Virus record (IMG/VR): IMGVR_UViG_3300025098_000057
Coordinates: 1 to 54,767 of that record
Source of the DNA: a virus
DNA length: 54,767 bases
Reading direction: 5' to 3' (one strand)
Under the pieces are notes generated by a model, which was not told the DNA's origin, made no database searches, and saw only the letters and a list, made by a program, of their open reading frames with translations. This document shows positions 1 through 15,000 of this stretch, one piece after another (within the stretch, counting starts at the first letter, position 1; every line of letters starts with the position of its first letter). The position numbers were made by a program, and so were the translations under genes.

Positions 1-3000
1 TCTGTATCAACATCCGGTGTTATAGTTACATCTTCACCATCTGATTCAAAAATAGATGTATCAAACTGATCCATTGTCATATCTACAGCAGAAGACCCAT
101 CCACACCTTCAGGCGAATTAGCTCGTTGAATTGTAGCCTGTATTTCAGATTTTGCAGGAATGTTTCCTGGGAATATAAATCCTATAGGGCTTGCTTGGTA
201 TGATCCTTTAACTTCTTCTTCAACATATTCAGCATATAATCCGGTTCTAGTTATTTTTTCAGAGTTAAATAATAATGGAGAAGCGCCTGGGTCTGCAGAT
301 CTAACTGCTTTTAATACAAATCTAGTTTTACGTGTTGCACCCGTTTGAGCTTCAGCACCACCTACAAAGTCATATGTTAAAACAGGAGGAAACTGAAATT
401 CGGTTATATTTCTACCCTTCACAGTTTTTTCCACAGGTTTTATACCTATTGCTCTATAGAATGATCTAATACTTTCAAACTTACTAAACTGTTTTGCATC
501 TAATCTAGGAAATGCTAATTGTTCTACGGCATTGTCACTTACATTTTCATAAGTCATTAAACCTTTAAAAGGTTGGAATATTAAAGTTGGATTAGCAAGA
601 GAAGAATCAATATAGACACTGTTATTCTTTATAGATAGGTCTGATGTACCTAGTACTTTTACACTATTCGGATTAGATATATTCATTAATGATCCTATCA
701 AAGACTGATCTATATTACCAGTATATAAAGAGTATCCAAAGTTTTCAGATAAAAATCCTTTCAATTGAGTTATTATACTATTGCTTGTACTTTTCTTAAA
801 AGTTTTTAATTCCTTTCTTGATATAAATGTTTTAGGTAGTAACACTTTTCTACCTTTTTCCATGTCAGCTTCTATCTTTTGAAATATATCTGATAAAGTT
901 TGAGCATAGTCTTCTATATCTGCTTTTTTATAGTAAGCACCCTTTGTTTCAGCAATGTTCTTTTTGTATGGTATTGTTATCACATTGTCTAACTTTCTAA
1001 TTTTAGAATATGTATTAACACCAATTCCAGATTCAACATCGGGTATTACAAATAACGTTTCAGGATTTTCTTTAACATAACTTTCATTTATATCTCTTGA
1101 TGATACACCTATAGGTAACTCATTATTGTATATTGGTATCTTGTTATCATTATTAGTTTTCAATAAGGTTACATACTTAGATGCTCTTGCCATCATAGGA
1201 TACTTTAAAGCAAAGTCATTAATAAGCTCATCATAGGTAACACCCATTAATCTAGGAATATTATTTTTCTTGTTATTTTTAAATGCATCGTGAATTAAAT
1301 CTATCTGACCAAAGTAACTATTTAAAACTTGCGGAGATAAAGCTCCTACAAGACCTTGGTATGCTAGCTGCAATCCATCCTTTATCATCATATAGTGAAG
1401 AATATCAATTGCATTTTGTCTAGTCCTACCATCTGCAAATAGTTTTACAAAATCACTTTGGATTAAAATTCTCTGATCATCTGTAAGTCTAGCAAATGTA
1501 TTTGCTACAACCATACTCATTCCTGTTTTATTACCTTCTTGAAATTGACCAACTGGAACGCTAAATATATCTAAGAATGTATTGGTCTCTTCACCTAATA
1601 TTCTTTTTGTATCTTCTACAATGCTCACAATATTATTTTGCTGTGAGTATAATAAATCATTTGATAGTCTTGCTACAAGTAAAGGATCTCTTCTTTGTCT
1701 TTCATACATATAACCTTTAATAGTTACATATGATAGGACGTCTCTAATTAAAGCGCTTCTATCTGAAGATCTAACAAAGTCTCTATTATCAGTTACTGTT
1801 TTAACAATATCTTTAAACATTTCAGTTTCTGATAAGAATACTGTTGGTAAAACTACATTCTCTAACTCATTATGTATATCCAAGTATGTACCTATAAAAG
1901 AATCTTTCATAATAGGTCTTAGATCCATAATAGGTCTATCTTCAACACGCATTGCTTCAATCTGCTTATCTGTAAGATCTAATCCTAAATCTTTAATTGA
2001 AGTACTTACATCTCTTACAGTTTCTAATGAAGTTCCTAGACCTTTGCTCATATTCATCAAGCCTGACATCTTTCTAGTAAACTGAGTAATTTGATTTGCT
2101 TTTAAGAACTCATTGAATATGTTCATTCTTTTTTGCGCATATTCTACATCTATGGTTCCAGCTTCTATTGCGGCTTCAAGCTCACTTACATCATCCCATT
2201 TTACATGATTATTTATTGCCTCACCTAATAGTTCATCTGTAATCTCAATCTGTTTAACCGGAATGTATGCAAAATCTCTAAACATCTTTGCTGCTTGAAA
2301 TTTAAGATTCTTTGATCCCGCTATATCAGAACCAGCTAATTCAGGAAATGCTTGTAGATATGCTATAATCTTATTAGCAATTTCTTGTGCTGCCTTATTT
2401 GCTGTACTGTTATTATTATATGCAGAAACTATGTCTGGGTTATTAATAAGTCTTACAGTTGTTTTAAGAGGTACTTGCATTTCAAGAATATTTGTAGCAA
2501 GCGCTGTAGCATTTCTATTTAAGTTAAACTTACCTGCTAATTGCTCTGCAGCATTATCTGTCATCACTGTAACTAAAGCTGAAACTATCTCTTGAACTCT
2601 TCTTCCTTTTTTAGCATTCTCAAGTCTTTCGTAATTACCGGAGAATGAGTCATAAGTTTCTTGATTAAATCTTAAAAAGTTTTTAGTTGTAAAAGTCTTA
2701 TTATTCTTTTTTACTTTAAATTGATTTAACTTAATGTTATACTCTCTTATTAGACTTAAGTATGTATTAGGTAATACAACCGCTCCAATATTAGCACTTT
2801 TATTATTAACAAATGCTCTAAATTTACCCCAAAGAGTATTGGAATCTAGATCTTCAGCGTTTGTCGTTTCAGCAAGTTCTGGAAACTCTTCTCTAAATAT
2901 ATTCCATGCTTCTGTAAATGCTTCTATATCTGCAGGAGTTTGTGCAATTGCTTTACCTGTAGTTGGATCTGCATTAACAATTGCTTCATTACCCAATAAT

Positions 3001-6000
3001 GCTACTTTAAAATCTAAAATTTGATTATTCATTGGAGCGGGGTAAGGAGGATAGCTTACTATTTTTGTTTTACCATCTGCATCTTTTACTTTATAACTAT
3101 GCTTTTTTAGATAAGCATCATACTCAGCCTGCGTTTTTGGTAATTTTAATATAGTCAATGCCTTAAGCGCATCTTTAGATAATACATCTGATTCTTCTAC
3201 AGCTATACCTTCATAATTAGCTCTATATAAAGCTTGACTGTAAGTACTACCAGGCTTTGAAACATTTTTATTTATGTATTTAGTATAATGATCAAATGAG
3301 TTATCATATTCTAAAAGAGCGCCATTCTCCTCAAAGTACTCCTTCATATGTAAGTACATGATATCAATATCAAAGTCAGCCCCGGATATCTCAATTAGCT
3401 CTCTTGCAGACATTATTGTTGAACCATAGTAGGTTGGTAAGAAATCTACCACTCTAACATTTTGTGCAGAATGTTTATCCTGAGATGGAATACGAACACC
3501 ATACATTTTTGAATATAGCTCTGGAATATTTACACTTTGAGATATAAATGTTATTGTATCATCAACTTTATCGTATTTAAATCCAAATGCAGATGCAAAT
3601 TCTTCTCTTGATCTATTAATATCAAAACCTTCAATATCAACTCTGATTATATTTGTTTCTGCTTTTGGTGAATAATTAGAGTTTCTAATCCATTTTTGAA
3701 ATTTATTCTCAATAGCATCAGCACTTAAATCTTTAATAACATTTGCTGATCTAAGTATTTCTTTATTAGGAGCTGTAAACATAGTTTCAACTTCTCTCTC
3801 TCCTGTCCAACTATTTTCATCTCTAGGATCTGTGTAATGTTTCATATTAGACCTAAGTCTATCTATAATTATTACACCTTCACCGTTAGACTCTTCTATA
3901 AGTTTTGCAAGATTAGACTGCGTAATATTTTTGTCATCACCAGACTTAAACTCACCATCTAAAATACTTATGCCGTCAAACTCACCAAAGTTTTCTCTAT
4001 ATACAAGGTCTCTGATTACTTCTTGTCTATCAGGAATGCCATTCTCATCAAGAGAATAAACTCTTCTATATATACCGTTACCAAAATCAGATAATAACGC
4101 TGCAGAATCTCCAGGTATTTTTTGTTTTAGTGATTCCTTAAAGTAAGATAAAAACAACTGCTCAAATTTACGCTGTGTAATTGAGGAGTTTAAGTTATAA
4201 TCTTTGTCTAAAAGATCATCTAGATTAAAGAATGATATCATTTGACCTGAAGACTGAGAAGCTCTCAATGAAGACTCTGCATATTTTAGAAATGATATTA
4301 AGTTTTCAGTAATGCTACCTTGTTTGATTGATTTCTGAAGTTCATCTGTAGCAAAATCAATATCAAATGTAAATAGAGTATTTCTTTTACCTGTGTAGTT
4401 TAAGGTAAGCTTTTCTTTATTTGAAAAGTTATACATTTTTTTGATGTCCTTCATCTTAAACTTCTCACCTTGAATTGTAACTTCTACATCATCTGATTGT
4501 TCTGCTGTAGCTAATACTCTAATCTGACTAGGATCTGTAACTTCTTCTTTGTTTGTAGGCTTTACTAACTGAAGACCGTAGTATTTAGGATCTAAAGCCA
4601 TAAAGTTCTCTGGCTGAAGTGGGCTTATATTTGGCTCTGTATTAAATAAGTCTTCTATTGGATTTACATTATACTTATAAGTTTTAAATACAGATAATGG
4701 TCCAGCAACAGCAATAGCATTCTTACCATAAAGAAGCTCTTGTTGTTCTTCAAGATTTTCTAGTTTTACTCTTAGATTATGAAGCTCAGGTCTAAGTGGA
4801 TTTGGTCTACCTACTCTTTTTAATATTGTTTCACCATTTGGTAAAACCTTTTCAACTCTTTCTCCTGTATCTATTGATGTATAATCAAATGTTAGTACAG
4901 TCTTAGAGAATTTAGCTTGAGTCTTACCATCTGAGTAAGCAAGCTTTCTACTATGAAGCATTGCTTGTGCTTTAGCAAATCCAATCTTACCACCAGCACC
5001 AAAGTACTCATCTTCAGTTATAGTTTCACCAAGTTCAATCTTTTGTAAGATCTCTAACATAGGTTTTGTTAATTCACCATAACCAAACAATTCGTATAAC
5101 ATACTTTTTGTTGTACCATAAAGTTGTGCATCGGCTACCTTTATTTTTTCACCAGAGTGTGTTGATGCATTTGTAGGTTCCTCAAATGGTACAGCAGCAA
5201 TAAATTCTACAGGTGATGTAATATTTGCTTCAGGGAAAGTACTTATAGTTTGGATATTCTTTATAGCTAAGTTTTTAAGCTTTGCTCTTTTTACCTCATT
5301 TACAGGACCGCTAAATGATTTTGCAGGATTACCATGTAATATCTGGTTCCATGCTGTAGTCATTAAGTAATCATTAAGGTATATTTGCTTTAAGTTATAA
5401 TTAACATTCTTTCTAAGATTCAATAACTCATTTGACTTATCTGTATCTGCAGTTTCTACACCACTAATTGTAGTTAGACCACTTGTTAGATATGATGAAA
5501 AGTCATCACTCATTATATTTTTTAGATCTGCTGCAAATCCGCTATATGTTTCATCAAGTCTAGTTCTTATATATGCTTTAAATTCATTTAGATTAGATCC
5601 AATATTAGATAAAGCCTCCTCTAAAGTTATAAGCTTTTGGTTCTTACCTGCTTTTCTAGCTTCTTCTGCTAATGCATCAGCATATCCATTTACAATAAAA
5701 TAATCACCAACTTCAGCACCATCTTGTCTAGCTTTTGACTTAAGCTCATCTCTAACTTCAGAAATTGCTAATGCAAGCTGTTTAGAGAATTTATCTTTAC
5801 CTTCAGTTTTTAATGGTCCTTCTGTTGCAAATAAAGATTCTGATATAGGTGAGTCATTAGAAATAAGATCTTCTATATAAATCTTTACTATATTTTTAAT
5901 CTTTTCATTATCTACAGTAAAGCTTATCTTTTTAGCCTTTAGTATTTTATCTATGTCAGCTTTTGTTTCAGCACCTTGTATTTGAGTAAATGCATCATAG

Positions 6001-9000
6001 TCTAAAATTTCACCGGTTTCATTATCTCTTTCTAATAATGAAGATGCATATTCAGATCTAAAGCTGTACATTTCATTTCCAGTAGTTAGATCTACAATTG
6101 GTTCTTGCAAACTAGTATCTGCATCTATACCAAGTTGTGATAGATCTTCAATAAGAGCTTGGTCTAATTCTTCCTCCTCTGTTTTTCTTTCAATTATTTC
6201 ATATACAACAAACTTTTTGTTTTTGTTTTTAGCACTTCTTGAAAAGAAAGTACCAATCTGATTAACGTCTGTGTAGAATGTTTTATCGGCTATCTTTATT
6301 GGGAATGTATGAGTGCTTGACTTATCTTCTACTATAGCGTCACCAAAATTCTTTAGATACTTTTGTCTTATAGAAGGATTAGTCATATCCTCATTTACAG
6401 ATACAACTCTAAAGTTATGTATCGTAGCATTCTCTGATTCATCTTTATATGAAAGTAAACCTTTTCTAGTTTCACCTTCAGTTACAAAGTTTATTTTCTT
6501 CTTAGCATCTTGCTCTCTATAAACAACATATTTTTGTTTATTATTTCTAAGTCTTTCAGCTTGTACTTGCGATGTAATAAAAGATGAAGTTCTTCTTTCA
6601 TCAGTAACTAAACCTTGCGCAGGCTTTAGTAATTTCTCAGCACCACCTTCATAAAACTTATATCCTTTTGTATATTCTACTATCGGATTTCCATCATCAT
6701 CAATTAATATCTCACCTTCCTCATCTACTAGTGTAGTAGATTCTTTTCTAGCAAGACCATTGCTGTCTGAGTTATAGTCAGGAATCAATATTTGAGTTCT
6801 AGTTTCCGGATTAGATTCTAATTGTATATTATTAAACTCTGTTAAAATGTTTTGAATTACAGCTTCAATATATTCGTCTGTTATTCTAGCATTTTCTAAT
6901 ACAGTTTTCTCAACAGCTTTTATTACTTCTAAAGGTACTTTATTACCTGTATTTGAAGTTTCTATAATTCTTGTAAGTATTGGAGCAAGAGCTTTTTCTT
7001 CTGTTATAGTTCTACCTTCAAACTCCGTTATTACAGAAACAGTATCAACTTTTCCTTGTGCTGGATTATAATTATTAAAGTATGTATCTATAAGGTTCTT
7101 TAGAAACTCCTTACCGTTCTGCTTACCGTATGTAACAGCTTCTCTTGTTTTACCAACTTCAATGTTAGAGTCTTCATCAACTCCTATTTTACCAGTTACA
7201 GAACCACCGGATCTACTTATATGTAATCTATCTTCTGCAGAAAGTTGTTTAAAGAAAGGACTTTTTAGTAAATAGTTTTCACTTAGGAATGTATCAGATT
7301 CTCTGAGGTCATCTATTTTAGCCCCATTGTTTTCAAGATCATTTAGCTCTTCTGTATAACTAAGCTCATATGTTGGAAGCTGATGCCCAAACACTAAGTT
7401 ACCATCCTCATTCTTAAATACACTTAAGCCTATATTTTCATCAAATTGAGCATTTCTAAGACTAAGCTTTGACATCTTTGACTTCATACCCTCATTTGTA
7501 TCTGAGAATAAATCTTTATTATCTGCCAGCAGTGTCTTAATTGTTTGTATATCGTCTTGCTCTATTGGTAATACATTTGTAAAGCCATAATAGAATTCCT
7601 TTTGACCTACTCTAGTTTCTTCCTCTAATTGATTTGTTGTAGTATTAGATAAAGCCATATCTAAAATACTATACTTTATAAAGTTTGGAGATAATGATAT
7701 ACCAACATATTCAAGCAATGTCTCATGAATATACTGAGTATCCTCTTCTAATAGGACATTGGTTATTGAAGAAGCTTCATTTGGATCTAAGTATGTTAAT
7801 AGAGCATCAAGCGCATCATTAACTTCATTCTTTACAAATTCTTCTCTTAATGCATTACGTTTTGTAATATATGCTTGAGCCCAACTATCAATTTGACTAT
7901 TAGCAGCATCTCTATTAAATGCGCTATAGTTTATAACATGAAGTGTACCCTCATCTCTAAATCTTTGTGTAATAGTATAAGGAGTTCTAAAGTTTATGAT
8001 TGTCTTCATAAGTCTGTTAAACTCATTAGGCTTTGTCATAGTAGATGTTATCTCTCCAGCTTCCACCTCTTCTCTAGATATACCAAACTCATCAAATATT
8101 CTATCCACTACAGCTTTTGTATTTGGATTTGATTGAGAATAGATATCAAGTCTTTGTAATACTTTTACTTGATCCATCTCATTCATAACACCTTTTAGTA
8201 TTCCTGAAAAAGCTTTATTAGGATCAATTGGTATTCTAATTGGAACACCTGGTGATAGCTCTTCATTACCAAAGAAATCTCTTCTTGATAATGCTGTTGT
8301 AGATAAAAACTTTCTAATTTCCACAGGAGCATTCTCTACACCACCTAGCATTGAAGCATCTCTATTAAAGTCACCTACATTTCTAATACCAACCGATTCT
8401 TCAGCTTCTTCATTAAGCTCTTGTTCTATTTCAAGCTTAACATCAAATATTGCTAGATATTCAGATATACCTCTTAGGATATTATCAGATTGCTCAAGCA
8501 ATGCTGATTCAATATCAAGAAGATCTTGCCTTTGAGCAACAAAGTCAGCTGTGTTATATCTAGGTCTTTCAGAATCATATAAATCAACATATTCATCATA
8601 AGCCTGCGTAATGCTATCTTCAATAAAGTTATCAGCATTTAAATCTTGTATATCTAATGCTCTAGCTGCAATACTTCTTATAACCTCATCTGTCAATTGT
8701 TGGTTGACATGTCTTTGGCTACCGTCTTCTTCAACTATTTTTAGTAGAGCAAAAGCTTCTCTTGTAACACCGTTATTTAAAAGCATTGCATTAGGAAGAG
8801 TAAGTTCTTGATTCTCATCAAGTTCCATTCTTGTAAATCTATTATCAACAGCTGAATAGTTTCTAAATTTACCAGAATCAATATCTCTAAAGAATTCAGT
8901 TACAACATCTTTCTCAGATTCTTTAGATAAACCTAATACTGAACGTATCCATTCTATTAGTTTATTAAACCAAGATTTTGTTTCTGAGTTTACCTTAGCT

Positions 9001-12000
9001 GCTCTAGGATTTCTTTTAAATACTTCAAACTCATCCATGATGTATTCTTCTAAGTATGAGTCTTCAAGTATAGATGTTATTCTATTAGGCACTACTAATC
9101 CTTGAGCTCTAAAATACTCTCTGTGTTCTAATACTTTCTTTTCATACTCTTCACCTAGTTCATCCATTTGCCTTTCTCTAGCAGCATTTAATAATGAACG
9201 TTGCTCTTCATCAGTTAAAAGCATTCTAAATACTGCGTGACCAGCTTCATGGTACTTATATTTATTTCTAGCACCTACATATATGTTGCCTTGTAAAGAT
9301 TCAATACCTCCGGCTATCTTTTTAAGATCCATGCTAAACTTACCTAGAGTAATAAAACCTTCAGCTAAATTATTTTCAAGAGTATCAATATCTTTTATTG
9401 TAATAAATTCAGGTAAATTCTCTGCAGCCCATCCTGTAAATGTAGTTAAGTCACTTCTGTTAATAAAAGCAATATCATACATTGTTCCCGTGTTGGGACC
9501 AACAATCTTATAACCACCTTTACTAAGCTCGTTAATTCTTTTTAAGACAGCTTGGAATTCAGCATTATCTTTTAATCTTCTAACTTGCTGACTCTTTGAT
9601 TCACCAGAAAGTCTTTTTGAAAGTTGAGTCTTTTTTGCAACTAACTTCTTTAATTCATCATCAACACTTATTGACTCTGTTGGTGTTTCTACTCCAAGTT
9701 CTGACTCAATCTCTTCTTCTTGTGATTGCTTCTGAGAAGTTGTATCAGTTAAAGTACCACCGGCTTTTATAATAAATGATGTATCTTTATAGGAATCTTT
9801 GGGGCTAAGACCTGTTTGTAGATAAAGGTTATAATCAAATCTAACTCTTGGATCAAGATTTGTAACAGTATTATCTACAATTTCATTTACACCAGACTCT
9901 TTTGCAAAAGACTTTCTAAATGATTCATTACTCAAATCAATATCTGTAGATGCTTCTTTGACCAAAGAAAGTAAAGTTTTACTAGGCTTAACCGCTGGAG
10001 AATTACTTAAAGTTGTATAGTAGTTAGTTAACTCTTCTTTAATCTCTTTTAGTTTAGAATCCATAAAAGATGCTCTATCCTGACTAGCTTTTGCATATTG
10101 CTTTACTTCATTCTGGTCAAGATAAAAGTCTGCTATTTTAAGATTACCGCCCTTTTTTAATTTTCTTTTAGAAAAAAGTTCAAGTTGAATAGAACCATCA
10201 GGTGTAACATTTAGATTAAGTATATAACCTTTTTTAGTTGCAATATAGAATCTTTCATTAAACTCTCTATTCCATCTTCTATTGTAACCATTATCTTTTA
10301 CGCTATACTTGCCACCTACAACATTTGTATTTGCATTAATTGTTGTAGCAGCTCTTGTAAATAAGTCTAACAATAAAGTATCCAATGTTTCATCTTGAAT
10401 TGTTGGTGACTTTAAACTAGCACCTACAATTTCTCCTGAAGTTGTTTTAATTACAGCAACATATCTACCCATGTTTTGAAGTGACTCATAAATACCAGCT
10501 TCTTGTAATTGTTGCTTAATTGCATTTTGGCGTTTTACAGTTTCTCTTACACTAACTCTAGTGTCATTGGTAAACTTAATATTTGTAGAAACCTCAGTAC
10601 TATTAGGTACGCGATTATTTGTCATTACTACAGTAGCACCATCATAGGTGTACTGATCAAGTTCCTTTAAATTATTTTCTTGATAGCCTTTAGTGCCTTG
10701 TTTAAGATAGCCGTATCTACTTTTTAACTGTAAATTAAAATCATTTATTACATCAAATTCAGCTTGAAGATCATTAAATGAAACTACAACTTCTTGTTTA
10801 TTACCAATTACATCCTCAACTTTATTTTCAAATGCATATTGTATTGTAAAATTATTAGCTACCTCATCTCTATGCTTTTCAAAACCTATACCTTTAATCT
10901 TTTTAAAAATTGAGTAGAATAAGTTCTTATCCTCAATAGGCTGATCAAGTTCTATTTCATTCTCACTTTTATCCAATGCTTTAATGTTTCTCATTGGTAA
11001 AAAGCCGATTGTCTCTATTGTAGTTTGACCAGGTGTTAAATAAAATAAACTAGTTTCAGATAATTTTCTATTCATTATGCCAACTTGATCTTCAGGCAAC
11101 AAAACTTCAACTTGAAACGGTGATCTTATTTTTTTAATTAATGGATTTGCTTCTTCAACAGTTGGATTTACATTATAATCACCCGTTTCAACTCCTGCAT
11201 TTTCTTCTCTAGTTATTCTAAATCTAAGATTAGCAACATCTTTAGCTGTAAGATTTGACAATATAAATTGAGTTCTTGCGTTAAAGGATTCAGCAGATTC
11301 TTGATAACCATCTGAAGTTTCAAGTCTTATAGGATAAAATCCTATTGCTTCTCTTCTTTCAAGTCTTGATGCTTTAGGACCAACAAGTAAAGTTTCACCC
11401 TCATCAATAGTAAAGTTCTTAGCAAAATCATTTTCATTTACCTTAAGTACTGCTTTTGTTCTTGCTAATGATGCTTTACTTTTAGTTACTAAATCATTAT
11501 ACTTATCTCTTGGTATTAAATAAAGTTTTGGTTTTTTAACACCTTCTATATCTTGTTTACTTGTATAAACAACATACTCTTTTCCTATATTAGAACCTTT
11601 TGTCTTTTTTAAATCTAGACCTGGGTATACTTCTATACCGCCAAATGTAAAGGTAGGATCAGCATCAGATAAATCAAGAGCATCTAAAATATTTAAAGCT
11701 ATGTTAGCCTGAGCCCTTCTTTGAAAATTATTATTTTCAATCTTACCAGCATCTAAAATATCTTGCTCAATAGCGCTGCCGTCTTTATTTACTATTCTAA
11801 ATATACTATCATCTTGTGAAATAGCTATTTCAATAACATTAAAGTTTTTACCTTGGACTGCAACTGCTGTAGTTTCAACTTGAGGTGCTGAAGGTGGTGA
11901 TGGAGTCGGAGAATCATCTGTATCTATATCACCAGGAAAACTACTAAAGTCTATATTATCAGGATCAATGTCAATATCTGTTTCAAATGTACCTGATGTT

Positions 12001-15000
12001 TGACCTGATGCATCAGCTTCTGTATCTGCCTCATCAACATAATTTGGAAGAATTTCTTTTACTCTAACATCATAGATATCTAATATCTCATATACAGATG
12101 GGCTATCAGACTCAAAACTTTTATTTAAAAATTCACCAAATTGTATATCATCATTTATAATAGATTTAAGTTCTTCTTCTGTTACGTTATCTTGAATTTT
12201 AGCAATATAAAGCTTTTTTAGATTTTCATATGTCTTTACATATTTCTGACCTAATGAGCTTGTCCATGCAGCTTTCTTTTTAGATGCTTTTTTAAGTTGT
12301 GATTGTCTAAGCTTATAATCCTTAAATAATCTATCAAGCATTGCTTTAGCAAATGGATTGTTGTTTGTCTTGTCATATTTAAAATCAATATCCTCAGCAC
12401 CTTCTGCTGTTAGTACATCTACCACCTCTTCATCTAACTTAACTTGTTTTTCTGCTACATCATTCTTTTTAGTTTGCTGTTTTTCTTCTTCTGTAGCTTC
12501 TTTAGGTTTTTGGCTAAGTTTATATGCTTCTTTTATTGCTTGAACATCTTCAAATAGTTCTGCATTAAAGTTGGGATCAACAAGTCCTGATTCAGCATAA
12601 AAAGTTTGAAGAACATCTACATCATTAGTTTTAATAAATTCAGTAACCTCTTGTGGTATTGGATATACACCAGCCTTATCTAATTCATTTAAGAATTGAT
12701 TTATTTCATTTTGAGATACATACTCTTCTATAGATTTTTTAAAAGAATCTCTTGAATTTTCAAATACATCTTTCATTCCATCAACCATATCAGCAGCAAG
12801 CTGATTTAATCTTTTGGGATTTGTTAAGTATGTAAGCGTTTTATTATATGCTTTAGCTCTATATGTAAGAATATCATGATCAACTAATTTCATAAGAACT
12901 TCATCAACTCTAGAACCATCAACAAAGCCTTTTCTATCTGCTGCTATAATATCTAAATAGTTAACAAATGGTTTTCTTAATTTTTCAACTAGCTCCTGCT
13001 TATTAGCTTGTTTATATATTTCTATATCTGCAGTAGTTTCTTTTTCACTAGGTTTTTCAGCTGCTTGTGTTAGTATTGTTTTTATTTCATTAAGAGCATC
13101 AAGTTTCTTTGAATTAAATTCTATAATCTTTCTTGAGTTTTCTGCAACTTGACCTTCCTGTTCTTTAAGTGACTCTTGCAAACTTGCAGCATTTGTAGCG
13201 AGTGTAAACATTTCTGTTTCAATTGATGCTATATCTAACAAGTTTGTAATATCAGTTGCTGCTACCTTGCTTATAACAGAATCTGATGATAAATCATTCA
13301 TTATACTTTCAGATCTTTTCACACTATCAAGAAAGCTCTCATCAGCAAACATCTTTATATATCTAGCATGCTCAAAAGCTCTAAACTTAATTGTTTCTAA
13401 AGTATGCTCTTTTGTACCCTTTTTATATTGAGAAGGATCAAATGTATTAGGATATGAATCCTTTTCATTAATATACTTTTTTTCAAGCCTATCAACTTGA
13501 GCAATCATATTATTTATTCTGGTGCGTGCTTTTCCTGTTTTTATATCTTCAGGTGCCAACTCTGGAATTGCATCTTTTAATTCCTCATCGGTCATTTTAC
13601 CCATGTCCTCAAGTTGTTCTCTAAAGAAATCAACACCACCCATATCAAGTAGTGAGTAGATGTTAGTAAACTTGGCTGAATCCTTTGCATCTTTGTAGGT
13701 CATCATTTCATTGAAGACCATGCTGTTATTAATATCAGCAGATGCCGTAACTTGACTTACTAGATTAATTTTAGACATATCAAATACAGCTTGTGGATCT
13801 TCAGCTTGCGCATTCCATGCTGTATTATATGTAGTCATTACAGAGTTGATATAGTCTTCTCTACGCTTTTCATTTTCAGCATATGTTTTTGAGTTTGCAA
13901 CACGATCATACAACTTAGGTAATGATTCAAAGAAAAGCTTTTGAGGACCTCTCACAATACCACCCATCAAAAATCCAGACATAAAAGTTTCAAACCCTCT
14001 CTCATTCATTTGAGAATCTAGATTTGTTATACCAGTTTCAACAGCGGAGTATACAGACATTTTTTCCGCATTATATCCAGCCATTGAAGAGTCTAATAAT
14101 ATCTTATTATAATAGTCTCTTGTGCCTATAGCAAGTGCTTCTTGATAAACTTCTTGAATACCTTCACCTACATTCATTGATGCATATGTCAACAAACCTC
14201 TAGCACCCATTCCGGCAACACCCTTAATTCCAGATCTTCCATATGCAGCGCCTATTTCTTTTGCTGTTTCACCTATACCAGTCTTTGCATCAATTCTACC
14301 AAAAACATCTTTATTAAATTTACCCGTCTTAACATTAATTTTTGGTTTAACTCTTGTTACTTTTTTAGCAAGCCCACTCATCCCATTATTCATCATTCGG
14401 GATATACCTCTATTAAAGCCACCAAGCGCATTACCAAGAAGTAGATTATTACTAAGATAAATAAATGGTGTATTTCCAATAGCATCAGCATATGAAGCCT
14501 TGTATGCCGCATCTTGAATATTTTCAAGTTCATTAGTTGTCATAGCTCTACCTTCAGCTTCAGCTCTAGCTTTTAATGCGTGATAACCTTCATTAAGTTG
14601 TTCATCATAAACCATACCCGCTTCCATCTTACCTTCAGAAGCTGCATAGTTTAAAGCTCTAGCATCTCTATAAAAACCTCCAAATGTTCTACCAACCTTA
14701 GCCATGTTGCTAAGATTTTGAGCACCATTTGCTGTAGTGTTCCAAGCTTTTATACCTTGCAAACTATTTGGTGTAAGAAAATTAGCAATATTTTCTCCTC
14801 TCTTTACAGCAGCATTAAAAAATCCTTTTGCCGTGCTAAGACTTTTCATACTAGACAGCATATTTCTAGTTGCTCTTGCACCACCTCCAACACTAAACAA
14901 ATCTTTAAGAGCACCCAAACCTCTTCCTATATTTGAAGCTGTTCTAACACCCCCTGCGGCACCAAGCGAACCTCCAGATGCTAATGTACCTAAAGCTATT

